DNA from: Pseudomonas putida | Lineage (GTDB): Bacteria; Pseudomonadota; Gammaproteobacteria; Pseudomonadales; Pseudomonadaceae | Direction: 5' to 3' | NCBI RefSeq assembly: GCF_022627325.1 | Contig: NZ_JAETZZ010000007.1 | Location: 1-64,000 of the forward strand | Length of the DNA: 64,000 nt | Shown here: in pieces, positions 16,217 through 25,344 of the stretch | How positions within the stretch are numbered: the first letter of the stretch is position 1 | Layout of the letters: each line of letters begins with the position of its first letter | Translations under genes and position numbers: made by a program | Notes under the pieces: model-generated | The model's database searches: none | The model's input: the letters and a program-made list of their open reading frames with translations, nothing else | What the model was told of the DNA's origin: nothing

Positions 16217-16275
16217 GCTGGTGCTGGCAACGCGCATGCTTTCTCCACGTAACCACTGAACGGGAGAACGCAGCG

Positions 16276-16506
16276 ATGGGCGGGATGAGCGATGTGCGCT
16301 TGCAATTGTTGGCCAGGGAGCTGGAAGCCGGGCAGCAGGCCAAGGTGTTCAACGCCCCGCAAGGGATGGGGCGCTGGGGCCTGATGCTGCATCGCTGGCA
16401 CACCCGCAGGGCGTTGCTGCAGTTGACTGATGCCGAGCTGCGCGATGTTGGGCTGAGCTGGGAGCAGGCCCTGAGCGAAGGGCGTAAACCCTTCTGGAAA
16501 GACTGA
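16276..16506 (+). CDS. DUF1127-domain small protein
   Basis: This is a 76-residue basic protein. ATG at 16276 is preceded by GGGAGAACG. The C-terminal half has the DUF1127 pattern, an Arg pair followed by LxxLxDxELRDVGL (RRALLQLTDAELRDVGLSW). DUF1127 proteins are short, often stress- or phosphate-related, and some bind RNA. A very long frame passes through this region from 14872, but it is the antisense shadow of the MocR gene. It is divergent from the MocR regulator and convergent with the FAD oxidase. Confidence 0.82.
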   Translation: MGGMSDVRLQLLARELEAGQQAKVFNAPQGMGRWGLMLHRWHTRRALLQLTDAELRDVGLSWEQALSEGRKPFWKD

Positions 16507-16547
16507 CCTGCATGAGCCTGCGCGGTCCTTGCTGGACCGCTCAGGTT

Positions 16548-17840
16548 TCAGGCCAATTCTTTGAGCCTGTGCCAGAGCATCCCCAACGCCAGCAGCGGCG
16601 AGCGCAGGTATTTGCCGCCAGGGAAGGTGATGTGTGGCACCTTGGCGAACAGGTCGAAGCGCCCGCTTTGCTGGCCGCTGATGGCTTCACCCAGCAGGCG
16701 CGCTGCCAGGTGAGTGGCGTTGAGCCCATGGCCAGAGTAGGCCTGGGCGTAATAGACATTCGGCTGGCTGGCCAGGCGGCCGATCTGTGGCAGGCGGTTG
16801 GCGCCGATGCCGATCATCCCACCCCACTGGTAATCGATGCGCACATCGGCCAGTTGCGGGAACACCTTGAACATCTTCGGCTGCATGTAGGCGGCAATGT
16901 CCTGCGGATCGCGGCCGGAGTAATGGCAGGCACCGCCGAACAACAGGCGGTGGTCGGCGGACAGGCGATAGTAGTCCAGTGCCACGCGCTGGTCGCACAC
17001 CGCCATGTTCTGCGGCAGCAACTGGCGCGCGCGTTCCTCACCCAGCGGTTCGGTGGCGATGATGTAGCTGCCTGCTGGCAGCACCTTGCCGCCCAGCTCG
17101 CGGTTCAGGCCATTGTGGTAGGCATTGCAGCACAGCACCAGGGTTTTGGCGCGCACCCTGCCCTGGGCGGTGTGCACTTTCACTTCAGGGCCGTACTCGA
17201 TGCGGCTGACGTGCGATTGCTCGAATAGCTGCACACCGAGGCGGCTGGCCACGGCTGCTTCGCCCAGCGCCAGGTTGAGCGGGTGCAGGTGCCCTGAGCC
17301 CATGTCGATCAGGCCGCCCACATAACGGTCGGAGCCGACCACGCTGTGGATAGCGTCTTTGTGCACCAGGCGCAGTTCGTGACGGTAGCCCAGGCTGCGC
17401 AATTCTTCGGCATCTTCGGCGAAGCCTTGCAGCTCGCCGGGCTTGTTGGCCAGGTCGCAGTAACCCCAGGTCAGGTCGCAGGCGATGGCGTGGCGCTCGA
17501 CCCGCTCGCGGACGATGTCCACGGCTTCCAGGCCCATCAGCTTCATGCTGCGTACGCCTTCTTCACCGATCACCGCACGGAACTGCTCGAGGCCGTGGCC
17601 CACGCCCCGGATAAGCTGGCCGCCATTGCGCCCGCTGGCACCCCAGCCGAGCTTGCGCGCTTCGAGCAGGATCACCGACAGGCCACGCTCGGCCAGCTCG
17701 ATGGCGGTATTGAGGCCCGAGTAGCCGCCGCCAACGATGCACACGTCGGCGCTGTGCTCGCCTTGCAGGTACGGATGATCGGGGTGTGGCGCGCTGCTGG
17801 CGGCGTAGTAGGAGGCGGCGTGCTGCGCGCTGTGGATCAT
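16548..17840 (-). CDS. FAD-dependent oxidase, gamma-glutamylpolyamine oxidase type (PauB/PuuB-like)
   Basis: This 430-residue DAO-family flavoenzyme starts at ATG 17840 (MIHSAQHAASYYAASSAPHP), with an N-terminal FAD-binding fold CIVGGGYSGLNTAIELAERG and E of LLEARKLGWGASGRNGG. The length and the HPYLQGEHSADVCI lead are typical of PuuB/PauB oxidases that deaminate gamma-glutamyl-putrescine. In P. aeruginosa the syntenic gene is PA5309 (pauB4). Its likely product is an aminoaldehyde, a suitable substrate for the kauB-type dehydrogenase 5 kb away. The extension to 17921 lacks a ribosome site. Confidence 0.82.
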   Translation of the reverse strand: MIHSAQHAASYYAASSAPHPDHPYLQGEHSADVCIVGGGYSGLNTAIELAERGLSVILLEARKLGWGASGRNGGQLIRGVGHGLEQFRAVIGEEGVRSMKLMGLEAVDIVRERVERHAIACDLTWGYCDLANKPGELQGFAEDAEELRSLGYRHELRLVHKDAIHSVVGSDRYVGGLIDMGSGHLHPLNLALGEAAVASRLGVQLFEQSHVSRIEYGPEVKVHTAQGRVRAKTLVLCCNAYHNGLNRELGGKVLPAGSYIIATEPLGEERARQLLPQNMAVCDQRVALDYYRLSADHRLLFGGACHYSGRDPQDIAAYMQPKMFKVFPQLADVRIDYQWGGMIGIGANRLPQIGRLASQPNVYYAQAYSGHGLNATHLAARLLGEAISGQQSGRFDLFAKVPHITFPGGKYLRSPLLALGMLWHRLKELA

Positions 17841-17972
17841 TGGCGGGTCCTGGGTGTCGAGACAGAGGAGGGAGGATAAGCCGGGTTTTCGGGGTCGGGC
17901 AACCGGCCTCATTCTGGGCAAGCCGGCGATGAGGCCTATAATCGAGCCTCAATCTTCAATGTGTTTGTCACC

Positions 17973-18326
17973 ATGTCCTGCAACCGCCACAAGATCCAGT
18001 TCCTGCGTGAACTCATCCCTTCCTTCGAATGCGAGCCCGGTTGTCACGACTGTTGCGGCCCGGTAACCACGTCTGCCGAAGAGATGGCCCGCCTGCCGCG
18101 CAAGTCACAGGCTGAGCAGAATGCGGCACTGGAGCGCCTGGACTGTGTGCACCTGGGGCCCAATGGCTGCACCGTCTACGAAGAACGCCCGATGATCTGC
18201 CGCCTGTTCGGCACCACCCCACGCATGGCCTGCCCACGCGGCCGTGGCCCGGAACCGATGATCGAGCCGCAGGCCGAGGAGCTCGTCCACCGGTTCATCG
18301 CCACCACCCGGCAGGTGCTGGTCTAG
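17973..18326 (+). CDS. YkgJ-family Cys-cluster protein
   Basis: This is a 117-residue protein from ATG 17973 (a GTG at 17961 is also possible). Its cysteines follow the zinc/iron-chelating YkgJ pattern: CEPGCHDCCGPV near the N-terminus, then CVHLGPNGCTVYEERPMICR and a late MACPRG. This family is annotated as putative metal-chelating and may bind an Fe-S cluster. Function is unproven. It lies between the oxidase and dadR, converging with dadR (2 bases apart). Confidence 0.85.
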   Translation: MSCNRHKIQFLRELIPSFECEPGCHDCCGPVTTSAEEMARLPRKSQAEQNAALERLDCVHLGPNGCTVYEERPMICRLFGTTPRMACPRGRGPEPMIEPQAEELVHRFIATTRQVLV

Positions 18327-18328
18327 CG

Positions 18329-18817
18329 TCAATCCGGGATCGGCAGGCAGAGGCTTTCCTTCACCTCCTCCATCACGATGTAGCTCTTGGATTCACGCAC
18401 ATGCGGTAGCTTGAGCAGGATGTCGCCAAGCAGCTTGCGGTATGAAGCCATCTCCGAAATACGTGCCTTGACCAGGTAATCGAAATCGCCCGACACCAAG
18501 TGGCATTCCAGCACGTGGGGCAGCTTGAGTACCGCGCGGCGGAACTCCTCGAACGTGTCGCCCGACTTGTAGTCCAGGCTGATCTCCACGAATACCAGCA
18601 GGCTGCCCTTCAGGTGCTGAGGGTTGAGCCGGGCGTTGTAGCCCATGATGATGCCCTCCCGCTCCAGGCGGCGCACGCGCTCGGTGCAAGGGGTGGTGGA
18701 AAGCCCGACTTTCTCGCCCAGTTCGGTGAAGGAAATGCGCCCGTCACTCTGCAGGATCCGCAGGATGTTGCGGTCGATCTTGTCCAGTTCACGCTTGCTC
18801 TGGTGCTGGGTTCTCAT
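18329..18817 (-). CDS. dadR: Lrp/AsnC-family regulator of dadA
   Basis: This is a 162-residue leucine-responsive-type regulator. ATG at 18817 (MRTQHQSKRELDKIDRNIL) follows GGGGAUGCCCC-like sequence rather than a classical site. The N-terminal HTH is complete (LDKIDRNILRILQSDGRISF, then VGLSTTPCTERVRRLEREGI), followed by the RAM/AsnC effector domain ending ESLCLPIPD. It is divergent from dadA. In Pseudomonas this protein (Lrp/DadR) activates dadAX in response to alanine, and autoregulation is likely. Confidence 0.92.
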   Translation of the reverse strand: MRTQHQSKRELDKIDRNILRILQSDGRISFTELGEKVGLSTTPCTERVRRLEREGIIMGYNARLNPQHLKGSLLVFVEISLDYKSGDTFEEFRRAVLKLPHVLECHLVSGDFDYLVKARISEMASYRKLLGDILLKLPHVRESKSYIVMEEVKESLCLPIPD

Positions 18818-18849
18818 AGGGGATGCCCCTCCGTGAAAGGCGTTTTTGC

Positions 18850-18913
18850 CGAGAATTCTCGCCAAATATAGGCTTTTATATAGTGAATTGCACTGGCCTG
18901 TAATTTTTATACT
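18850..18913 (+). promoter_or_regulatory. dadR-dadA control region
   Basis: The intergenic region holds a perfect 12-base palindrome CGAGAATTCTCG (18850-18861), then an AT-rich stretch and a -10-like TATACT (18908-18913) for dadA with no good -35, as expected for an Lrp-activated promoter. Lrp binding is inferred from position. Confidence 0.45.
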
Positions 18914-18970
18914 GCGCGCATCCATGCCATTTCAACAAAAATGCGGTGCGCCGCGTGCGAGGGATCAACG

Positions 18971-20272
18971 ATGCGAGTTCTGGTACTTGGTAGCGGTGTA
19001 ATCGGAACCGCCAGTGCCTATTACCTGGCCCGGCAAGGTTTTGAAGTGACTGTGGTCGATCGCCAACCGGCGGTGGCGATGGAAACCAGCTTCGCCAACG
19101 CAGGCCAGATCTCGCCCGGCTACGCCTCGCCCTGGGCCGCCCCAGGCGTGCCGCTCAAAGCCATCAAGTGGCTGCTGGAGCGCCACGCGCCACTGGCCAT
19201 CAAGCTGACCGGCGACGTCGACCAGTACCTGTGGATGGCGCAGATGCTGCGCAACTGCACCGCCAGCCGGTATGCAGTGAACAAGGAGCGCATGGTGCGC
19301 CTGTCTGAGTACAGCCGTGATTGCCTCGACGAACTGCGCGCCGAAACCGGTATCGCTTACGAAAGCCGCACTTTGGGCACCACCCAGCTGTTCCGCACCC
19401 AGGCTCAGGTCGATGCTGCTGCCAAGGACATCGCTGTGCTCGAGCAGTCGGGCGTGCCCTATGAGCTGCTGGACCGCGACGGCATTGCCCGTGTCGAGCC
19501 CGCCCTGGCAGGGGTCAAGGACATTCTCGCCGGTGCCCTGCGCCTGCCCAACGACCAGACCGGCGACTGCCAGCTGTTCACCACCAGGCTTGCTGACATG
19601 GCCCTCAAGCTGGGTGTCGAATTCCGCTTCGGCCAGGACATCCAGCGCCTCGACTTCGCCGGTGACCGAATCAATGGCGTATGGGTCGACGGCAAGCTTG
19701 AAACCGCCGACCGCTACGTGCTGGCGCTGGGCAGCTACTCGCCGCAGATGCTCAAACCGCTGGGCATCAAAGCACCGGTCTACCCGCTCAAGGGGTATTC
19801 GCTGACCGTGCCGATCACCAACGCCGACATGGCGCCTACTTCGACCATTCTCGATGAGACCTACAAGGTCGCCATCACCCGCTTCGACAACCGTATCCGT
19901 GTCGGTGGCATGGCTGAGATCGCCGGTTTTGACCTGTCGCTGAACCCGCGCCGGCGCGAAACACTGGAGATGATCGTCAACGACCTTTATCCTCGCGGCG
20001 GTGACCTGAGCCAGGCCAGTTTCTGGACCGGCCTGCGGCCGGCGACTCCGGACGGCACCCCGATCGTGGGGGCTACCGCGTTCCGAAACCTGTTCCTCAA
20101 TACCGGCCACGGTACGCTGGGTTGGACCATGGCCTGTGGTTCCGGGCGCCTGCTGGCTGACCTGATTGCGCGCAAAAAGCCGCAAATCAGCGCTGAAGGG
20201 CTGGATATTTCACGCTATGGCAACACCCGGGAAGCCGCCAAGCAAGGCCATACGGCGCCAGTGCACCAGTAA
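18971..20272 (+). CDS. dadA: D-amino acid dehydrogenase small subunit
   Basis: This 433-residue membrane-associated flavoenzyme oxidises D-alanine and other D-amino acids to keto acids, passing electrons to the respiratory chain. The N-terminal Rossmann motif is [20 protein letters not shown], followed by [20 protein letters not shown], typical of DadA. The C-terminal FAD site is [14 protein letters not shown] and [19 protein letters not shown] at 18971 gives the family length. With dadX (86 bases downstream) it converts L-alanine to pyruvate. No ridA gene lies between them, unlike P. aeruginosa. Confidence 0.96.
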   Translation: MRVLVLGSGVIGTASAYYLARQGFEVTVVDRQPAVAMETSFANAGQISPGYASPWAAPGVPLKAIKWLLERHAPLAIKLTGDVDQYLWMAQMLRNCTASRYAVNKERMVRLSEYSRDCLDELRAETGIAYESRTLGTTQLFRTQAQVDAAAKDIAVLEQSGVPYELLDRDGIARVEPALAGVKDILAGALRLPNDQTGDCQLFTTRLADMALKLGVEFRFGQDIQRLDFAGDRINGVWVDGKLETADRYVLALGSYSPQMLKPLGIKAPVYPLKGYSLTVPITNADMAPTSTILDETYKVAITRFDNRIRVGGMAEIAGFDLSLNPRRRETLEMIVNDLYPRGGDLSQASFWTGLRPATPDGTPIVGATAFRNLFLNTGHGTLGWTMACGSGRLLADLIARKKPQISAEGLDISRYGNTREAAKQGHTAPVHQ

Positions 20273-20289
20273 TCGCCTGGCGTCACCGG

Positions 20290-20315
20290 CCCATCGCTGG
20301 CCTGCCGGCGATGGG
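20290..20315. repeat. REP-like palindrome in dadA-dadX gap
   Basis: CCCATCGC and GGCGATGGG-type arms flank GGCCTGCC, the core of the P. putida REP family seen elsewhere in this window. It lies inside the presumed dadAX transcript and could stabilise the dadA mRNA end. Confidence 0.6.
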
Positions 20316-20357
20316 TTCAACACTGTTTTCAACCTGAACCACCATAAGGCTGCCGCC

Positions 20358-21431
20358 ATGCGTCCCGCCCGCGCCCTGATCGACCTCCAAGCCCTGCGCC
20401 ACAACTACCGTCTTGCCCGTGAACTGACCGGCGCTAAAGCGCTCGCCGTGATCAAGGCCGACGCCTATGGCCACGGTGCAGTGCGTTGCGCCCTTGCACT
20501 GGAAGCCGAAGCCGATGGCTTTGCCGTGGCGTGCATCGAAGAGGCGCTGGAGTTGCGTGCGGCAGGCATCAAGGCGCCGATGCTGCTGCTCGAAGGCTTT
20601 TTCCAAGCCAGCGAGCTTTCCCTGATCGCCGAGCATGACCTGTGGTGCGTGGTGCATTCGCTGTGGCAGCTTGAGGCCATCGAAAATACCCCCGTGCACA
20701 AGCCATTGACCGTTTGGCTCAAGCTCGACAGCGGCATGCACCGTGTCGGACTGCACCCCAAGGACTATCACGACGCTTACCAGCGCCTGCTGGCCAGCGG
20801 CAAGGTTGCGCGCATCGTGCTGATGAGCCATTTCGCCCGTGCCGATGAACTGGATGCCGACGCCACTGGGCAACAGATTGCCGTGTTCGAGGCCGCCCGC
20901 CAGGGGCTGGCTGCCGAATGCAGCCTGCGCAACTCGCCCGGCGTGCTCGCCTGGCCTCATGCCCCCAGCGACTGGGTGCGCCCTGGCATCATGCTGTATG
21001 GCGCAACCCCGTTCGACGTGGCGCAAGCCCAGGCCGAGCGCCTGCAGCCGGTAATGACCCTGCAATCGCAGGTGATCAGTGTGCGGGAACTGCCCGCTGG
21101 CGAGCCCGTAGGCTATGGCGCCAAGTTCATCAGCCAACGCCCCACCCGGGTCGGTGTCGTTGCCATGGGCTATGCCGATGGCTACCCCCGCCAGGCCCCG
21201 ACCGGTACCCCGGTGATGGTCGCCGGCAAGCGCAGCCAGCTGATTGGCCGGGTTTCCATGGACATGCTGTGCATCGACCTGACCGACGTGCCCGAAGCGA
21301 CCATCGGCAGCCCGGTCGAGCTGTGGGGCAAGCACGTGTTGGCCAGTGACGTCGCCATGCACGCAGGGACCATCCCCTACCAGATCTTCTGCAACCTCAA
21401 ACGCGTGCCACTGGACTACGTCGGCGAATGA
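20358..21431 (+). CDS. dadX: Catabolic alanine racemase
   Basis: This 357-residue PLP enzyme interconverts L- and D-alanine, feeding D-alanine to DadA. ATG at 20358 ([20 protein letters not shown]). The PLP Lys is in [11 protein letters not shown] (K33). The catalytic Tyr is in the late segment VGYGAKFIS...[11 protein letters not shown] (family assignment), with [12 protein letters not shown] near the C-terminus. Full family length. It lies downstream of dadA, so it is the catabolic DadX rather than the biosynthetic Alr. Confidence 0.95.
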   Translation: MRPARALIDLQALRHNYRLARELTGAKALAVIKADAYGHGAVRCALALEAEADGFAVACIEEALELRAAGIKAPMLLLEGFFQASELSLIAEHDLWCVVHSLWQLEAIENTPVHKPLTVWLKLDSGMHRVGLHPKDYHDAYQRLLASGKVARIVLMSHFARADELDADATGQQIAVFEAARQGLAAECSLRNSPGVLAWPHAPSDWVRPGIMLYGATPFDVAQAQAERLQPVMTLQSQVISVRELPAGEPVGYGAKFISQRPTRVGVVAMGYADGYPRQAPTGTPVMVAGKRSQLIGRVSMDMLCIDLTDVPEATIGSPVELWGKHVLASDVAMHAGTIPYQIFCNLKRVPLDYVGE

Positions 21432-21541
21432 CACGCTGAAGCGGACAGCCTGAGGGGCGGTGTGTTGTAAATACTGAACGGCATTGCCATGATATCGTTC
21501 ACATTCACCCCGCCATCTCACCGTTTCAGGAGGCTCCAGCT

Positions 21542-22090
21542 TTGGACGTCGGCGAACGACTGCAAGCCATCCGCAAGCTCAAGGGCCTGTCCCAGCGTGA
21601 ACTCGCCAAGCGTGCGGGCGTGACCAACAGCACCATCTCGATGATCGAGAAGAACAGTGTGAGCCCCTCGATCAGTTCGCTGCGCAAGGTGCTCAGCGGC
21701 ATTCCCATGTCCATGGTCGAGTTTTTCTCCGTGGAACTGGAAGCGCAAAGCCAGGCCCAGATTGTCTACAAGGCCCACGAGTTGATCGACATTTCCGACG
21801 GCGCGGTGACCATGAAGCTGGTAGGCAAGTCGCATCCCAACCGCGCGATCGCCTTCCTTACCGAGGTCTACCCGCCGGGTGCCGACACCGGAGCGGAGAT
21901 GCTCACCCACGATGGCGAAGAGACCGGCATCCTCCTGGAGGGCCGGCTGGAACTGGTGGTAGGCACCGAGACCTTCATCCTCGAAGAAGGTGACAGCTAC
22001 TATTTCGAGAGCACCCGCCCGCACCGTTTTCGCAACCCGTTCGATGAGCCGGCCCGACTGATCAGCGCGGCAACGCCCTCGAACTTTTGA
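21542..22090 (+). CDS. pauR: PauR/PuuR-type regulator (XRE HTH + cupin)
   Basis: This 182-residue repressor has an N-terminal XRE HTH (VGERLQAIRKLKGLSQRELA, VTNSTISMIEKNSVSPSISS) and a C-terminal cupin_2 domain (EVYPPGADTGAEMLTHDGEE, then ILEEGDSYYFESTRPHRFRN). It starts with TTG at 21542 after a strong CAGGAGG site. P. aeruginosa PauR (PA5301), located between dadX and the cytochrome c5 gene as here, represses polyamine catabolic promoters. The kauB-type ALDH and the PauB-like oxidase in this window are plausible targets. Confidence 0.88.
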   Translation: MDVGERLQAIRKLKGLSQRELAKRAGVTNSTISMIEKNSVSPSISSLRKVLSGIPMSMVEFFSVELEAQSQAQIVYKAHELIDISDGAVTMKLVGKSHPNRAIAFLTEVYPPGADTGAEMLTHDGEETGILLEGRLELVVGTETFILEEGDSYYFESTRPHRFRNPFDEPARLISAATPSNF

Positions 22091-22226
22091 TCCAGCGCAG
22101 TGCATTGATTCGGCAATACCCCTTTCCTGAGTAGGGTCGTTTCACGGCTTGTGGGTTCCCGCTATACTTTTCAACGCTCGCATTACCGTGGCCGCGGGCG
22201 TGATTAGCCACCATGAGGGTGTTCGC

Positions 22227-22649
22227 GTGAACCAAACCAAGAAGATGCTGGCCGTACCAGCAGCCGTATTCGCCCTTTGGGCAATGAGCGCAACCGCTGC
22301 GACCAATGATGACATTGCCAAACGCCTCGAGCCGGTGGGTCAGGTGTGCGTCCAGGGCCAGGAATGCAAGGGCATGGAGGTGGCCGCTTCGGCTGGCGGT
22401 GGCGGTGCCAAGACACCGGATGAAATCATCGCCAAGCATTGCAACGCCTGCCATGGCAGCGGCCTGCTCGGCGCGCCGAAAATTGGCGATACCGCCGCAT
22501 GGAAAGAACGTGCCGACCACCAGGGCGGCCTCGATGGGATCCTTGCCAAGGCCATAACCGGCATCAATGCCATGCCCCCCAAGGGCACCTGCGCCGATTG
22601 CTCGGATGAAGAACTCAAAGCAGCCATCCAGAAGATGTCCGGGCTTTGA
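22227..22649 (+). CDS. cycB: Cytochrome c5-type periplasmic cytochrome
   Basis: This 140-residue class I c-type cytochrome starts with GTG at 22227 (VNQTKKMLAVPAAVFALWAM), a Sec signal peptide ending SATAA. The single heme motif is CNACH within HCNACHGSGLLGAPKIGD, and the distal Met lies in GINAMPPKG. Two later cysteines (GTCADCSDEEL) are the extra pair typical of cytochrome c5. It carries electrons in the periplasm. Order relative to pauR and dadX matches PA5300 of P. aeruginosa. Confidence 0.9.
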   Translation: MNQTKKMLAVPAAVFALWAMSATAATNDDIAKRLEPVGQVCVQGQECKGMEVAASAGGGGAKTPDEIIAKHCNACHGSGLLGAPKIGDTAAWKERADHQGGLDGILAKAITGINAMPPKGTCADCSDEELKAAIQKMSGL

Positions 22650-22669
22650 ACCAGCGTTGAATTGCCGAT

Positions 22670-22698
22670 AGCCCGCCTTCCATGGCGGGCTTTGTCTT
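22670..22698 (+). terminator. Rho-independent terminator of cytochrome c5 gene
   Basis: AGCCCGCC (22670-22677) pairs with GGCGGGCT (22684-22691) around TTCCAT, followed by TTGTCTTT. Confidence 0.85.
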
Positions 22699-22766
22699 TG
22701 CGCAGGCAACGACCGCTGTCGATTCCTGTCCAACCCCTGAACCTACGGAAGACTCAGGAGGCCAAG

Positions 22767-24626
22767 ATGCACCTCTGCTCCATCGACCAGGCAGTCGAGC
22801 AGGTCTTGTCACGCTTGCCCGCCCACATTCACATGGGCCTGCCGCTGGGGCTTGGCAAACCCAATGCCTTCGTCAATGCGTTGTACGCCCGGGTGCGTGA
22901 CCTGCCAGAGCGCCGCTTGACGATCTACACGGCTTTGTCGCTTGGCCGCCCACCCTTGGGCGACGGCCTGCAACGACGTTTCCTCGAGCCCTTCGTCGAG
23001 CGTGTGTTCGCCGATTACCAGGAACTCACCTACCTGGCCGACCTGCGCAACGACCAGCTGCCGCCCAACATCCGCGTCGAGCAGTTCTTCATGCAGCCCG
23101 GCGGCCTGCTGCACAGTGATTGCGCGCAGCAAGACTACGTCAGCAGCAACTACAGCCATGCAGCCCGCGACATCAACGCCAAGGGCCTGAACCTGATCGC
23201 GCAATTGGTCGCCGCCACGCCGCAAAGGCCGGTGCACTTGAGCCTGGCCTGCAACCCCGACATCACCCTCGACCTGCTGCCGATGATCGCCAAGCGCCGC
23301 GAGGCCGGCGAAACCATCCTCATGCTCGGTCAGGTGCATGCCGAGCTGCCCTACATGCCAGGCGATTCGGAGTTGGGCATGGAGGCGTTCGACCTGCTGA
23401 TCGATCAGGTGGAACAGCGTCGGCTGTTCTCCACACCGAACATGCCGGTAACCACCCAGGACCATTGCATCGGCCTGCACGCCAGCACCCTGGTGCGCGA
23501 TGGCGGCACCCTGCAGATCGGCATTGGCGCCATGGGTGATGCCGTGACCGCTGCGTTGCTGGCGCGCCAAGGCGACAACCCTGGGTATCGGGCATTGATG
23601 GGTGAGCTGGATGTAGGGCCCTGGCACACCCTGATCGAGCGTGAGGGCGGGCTGGATGCGTTCGCCCAAGGCCTCTATGGGTGCAGTGAGATGTTCGTCA
23701 ACGGCCTGCTGGCGCTGGCCGAAGCCGGGGTGGTGCGGCGCCCGGCTGACGAGCAAGGCGTGCTGGTACATGGCGGCTTCTTCCTTGGCCCGCAGGCGTT
23801 CTATCAACGCTTGCGGGAGATGCCACTGGAGCAGCGCGCGCAGTTTGCCATGACGCGTATCAGCTTCATCAACGAGCTGTATGGCCAGGAAGAACTGAAG
23901 CGCCGCCAGCGGCGTGATGCCCGCTTCATCAACACCGTGTTCACCATGACCCTGCTCGGCGCGGGGGTAGCCGACCAGCTGGAAAATGGCCGCGTGCTCA
24001 GCGGCGTGGGCGGGCAGTACAATTTCGTCGCACAGGGCCATGCGCTGGAGGGCGGGCGATCCATCCTGTTGCTGCGCAGTTGGCGTGAGGCGGGGGGCGA
24101 GGTCAGCTCCAACCTGCTCTGGGCCTACGGCCACTGCACCATCCCCCGGCACTTGCGTGACATCGTGGTGACCGAGTACGGCATCGCCGACTTGCGTGGG
24201 CAGACCGACAGCGAAGTGATCGCCCGGCTACTGGCAATCACCGACTCCAGATTCCAGGGCGAGCTGATCGAACAGGCCAAGCAGGCAGGCAAGCTCGCAA
24301 AAGACTTTCAACTCGATGCGCGGTTTACCGACAACACGCCTGAGCGACTTGAGCAGATCAGGGCGCGGCATGCACGGCTGTTCCCTGAGTACCCGTTGGG
24401 GACAGATTTCACCGCTGAGGAACGGGACTTGCTGCGGGCGTTGGGCTGGCTCAAAAGCAAGTTCAGGTTGAGCGAGGTGCTGGAGCTGGGCAAGGCAGCG
24501 CTGGATGCGCCGGGGCCGGAGGGGTATGCGGCGCAGTTGGCGCGCATGCAGCTCGATGAGCCGCGAGGGCTGAAGGAAGAGCTGTATCAGCGGTTGGTTT
24601 TGGCAGGGTTGGCAGCGACGCGATAA
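22767..24626 (+). CDS. Acetyl-CoA hydrolase/transferase family protein
   Basis: This 619-residue cytoplasmic enzyme starts at ATG 22767 (MHLCSIDQAVEQVLSRLPAH) after CAGGAGG. The region GLPLGLGKPNAFVNALY is the N-terminal CoA-transferase fold. The later GVGGQYNFVAQGHALEGGRS and VVTEYGIADLRGQTD belong to the AcetylCoA_hyd_C domain. Family members hydrolyse acetyl- or succinyl-CoA or transfer CoA between acids. It is longer than typical ScpC-type enzymes (~500 residues) by a C-terminal extension. Substrate cannot be read. It lies between the cytochrome c5 gene and xpt, as in related pseudomonads. Confidence 0.85.
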   Translation: MHLCSIDQAVEQVLSRLPAHIHMGLPLGLGKPNAFVNALYARVRDLPERRLTIYTALSLGRPPLGDGLQRRFLEPFVERVFADYQELTYLADLRNDQLPPNIRVEQFFMQPGGLLHSDCAQQDYVSSNYSHAARDINAKGLNLIAQLVAATPQRPVHLSLACNPDITLDLLPMIAKRREAGETILMLGQVHAELPYMPGDSELGMEAFDLLIDQVEQRRLFSTPNMPVTTQDHCIGLHASTLVRDGGTLQIGIGAMGDAVTAALLARQGDNPGYRALMGELDVGPWHTLIEREGGLDAFAQGLYGCSEMFVNGLLALAEAGVVRRPADEQGVLVHGGFFLGPQAFYQRLREMPLEQRAQFAMTRISFINELYGQEELKRRQRRDARFINTVFTMTLLGAGVADQLENGRVLSGVGGQYNFVAQGHALEGGRSILLLRSWREAGGEVSSNLLWAYGHCTIPRHLRDIVVTEYGIADLRGQTDSEVIARLLAITDSRFQGELIEQAKQAGKLAKDFQLDARFTDNTPERLEQIRARHARLFPEYPLGTDFTAEERDLLRALGWLKSKFRLSEVLELGKAALDAPGPEGYAAQLARMQLDEPRGLKEELYQRLVLAGLAATR

Positions 24627-24655
24627 ATACCGGGCCTGCTTTGCAGCGGACTGCC

Positions 24656-24702
24656 GGGAAGCCAGCTCCTTTGGGAGCCGGCTTACCGACGATGAGGCCG
24701 GT
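24656..24702. repeat. REP-like hairpin between CoA-transferase gene and xpt
   Basis: AGCCAGCTCC (about 24660-24669) faces GGAGCCGGCT (about 24674-24683), then CGACGATGAGGCCGG. It lies between convergent genes and can serve as a shared transcript end. Confidence 0.6.
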
Positions 24703-24708
24703 ACAGGC

Positions 24709-25326
<618 letters not shown>

Positions 25327-25344
25327 TTAAAGAGTAATGGTTGA

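Noticed and set aside
14872..16275. Long plus-strand frame continuing into the DUF1127 gene
   Set aside because: The upstream part is antisense to the MocR gene. Only the final 76 codons have a ribosome site and a known domain.
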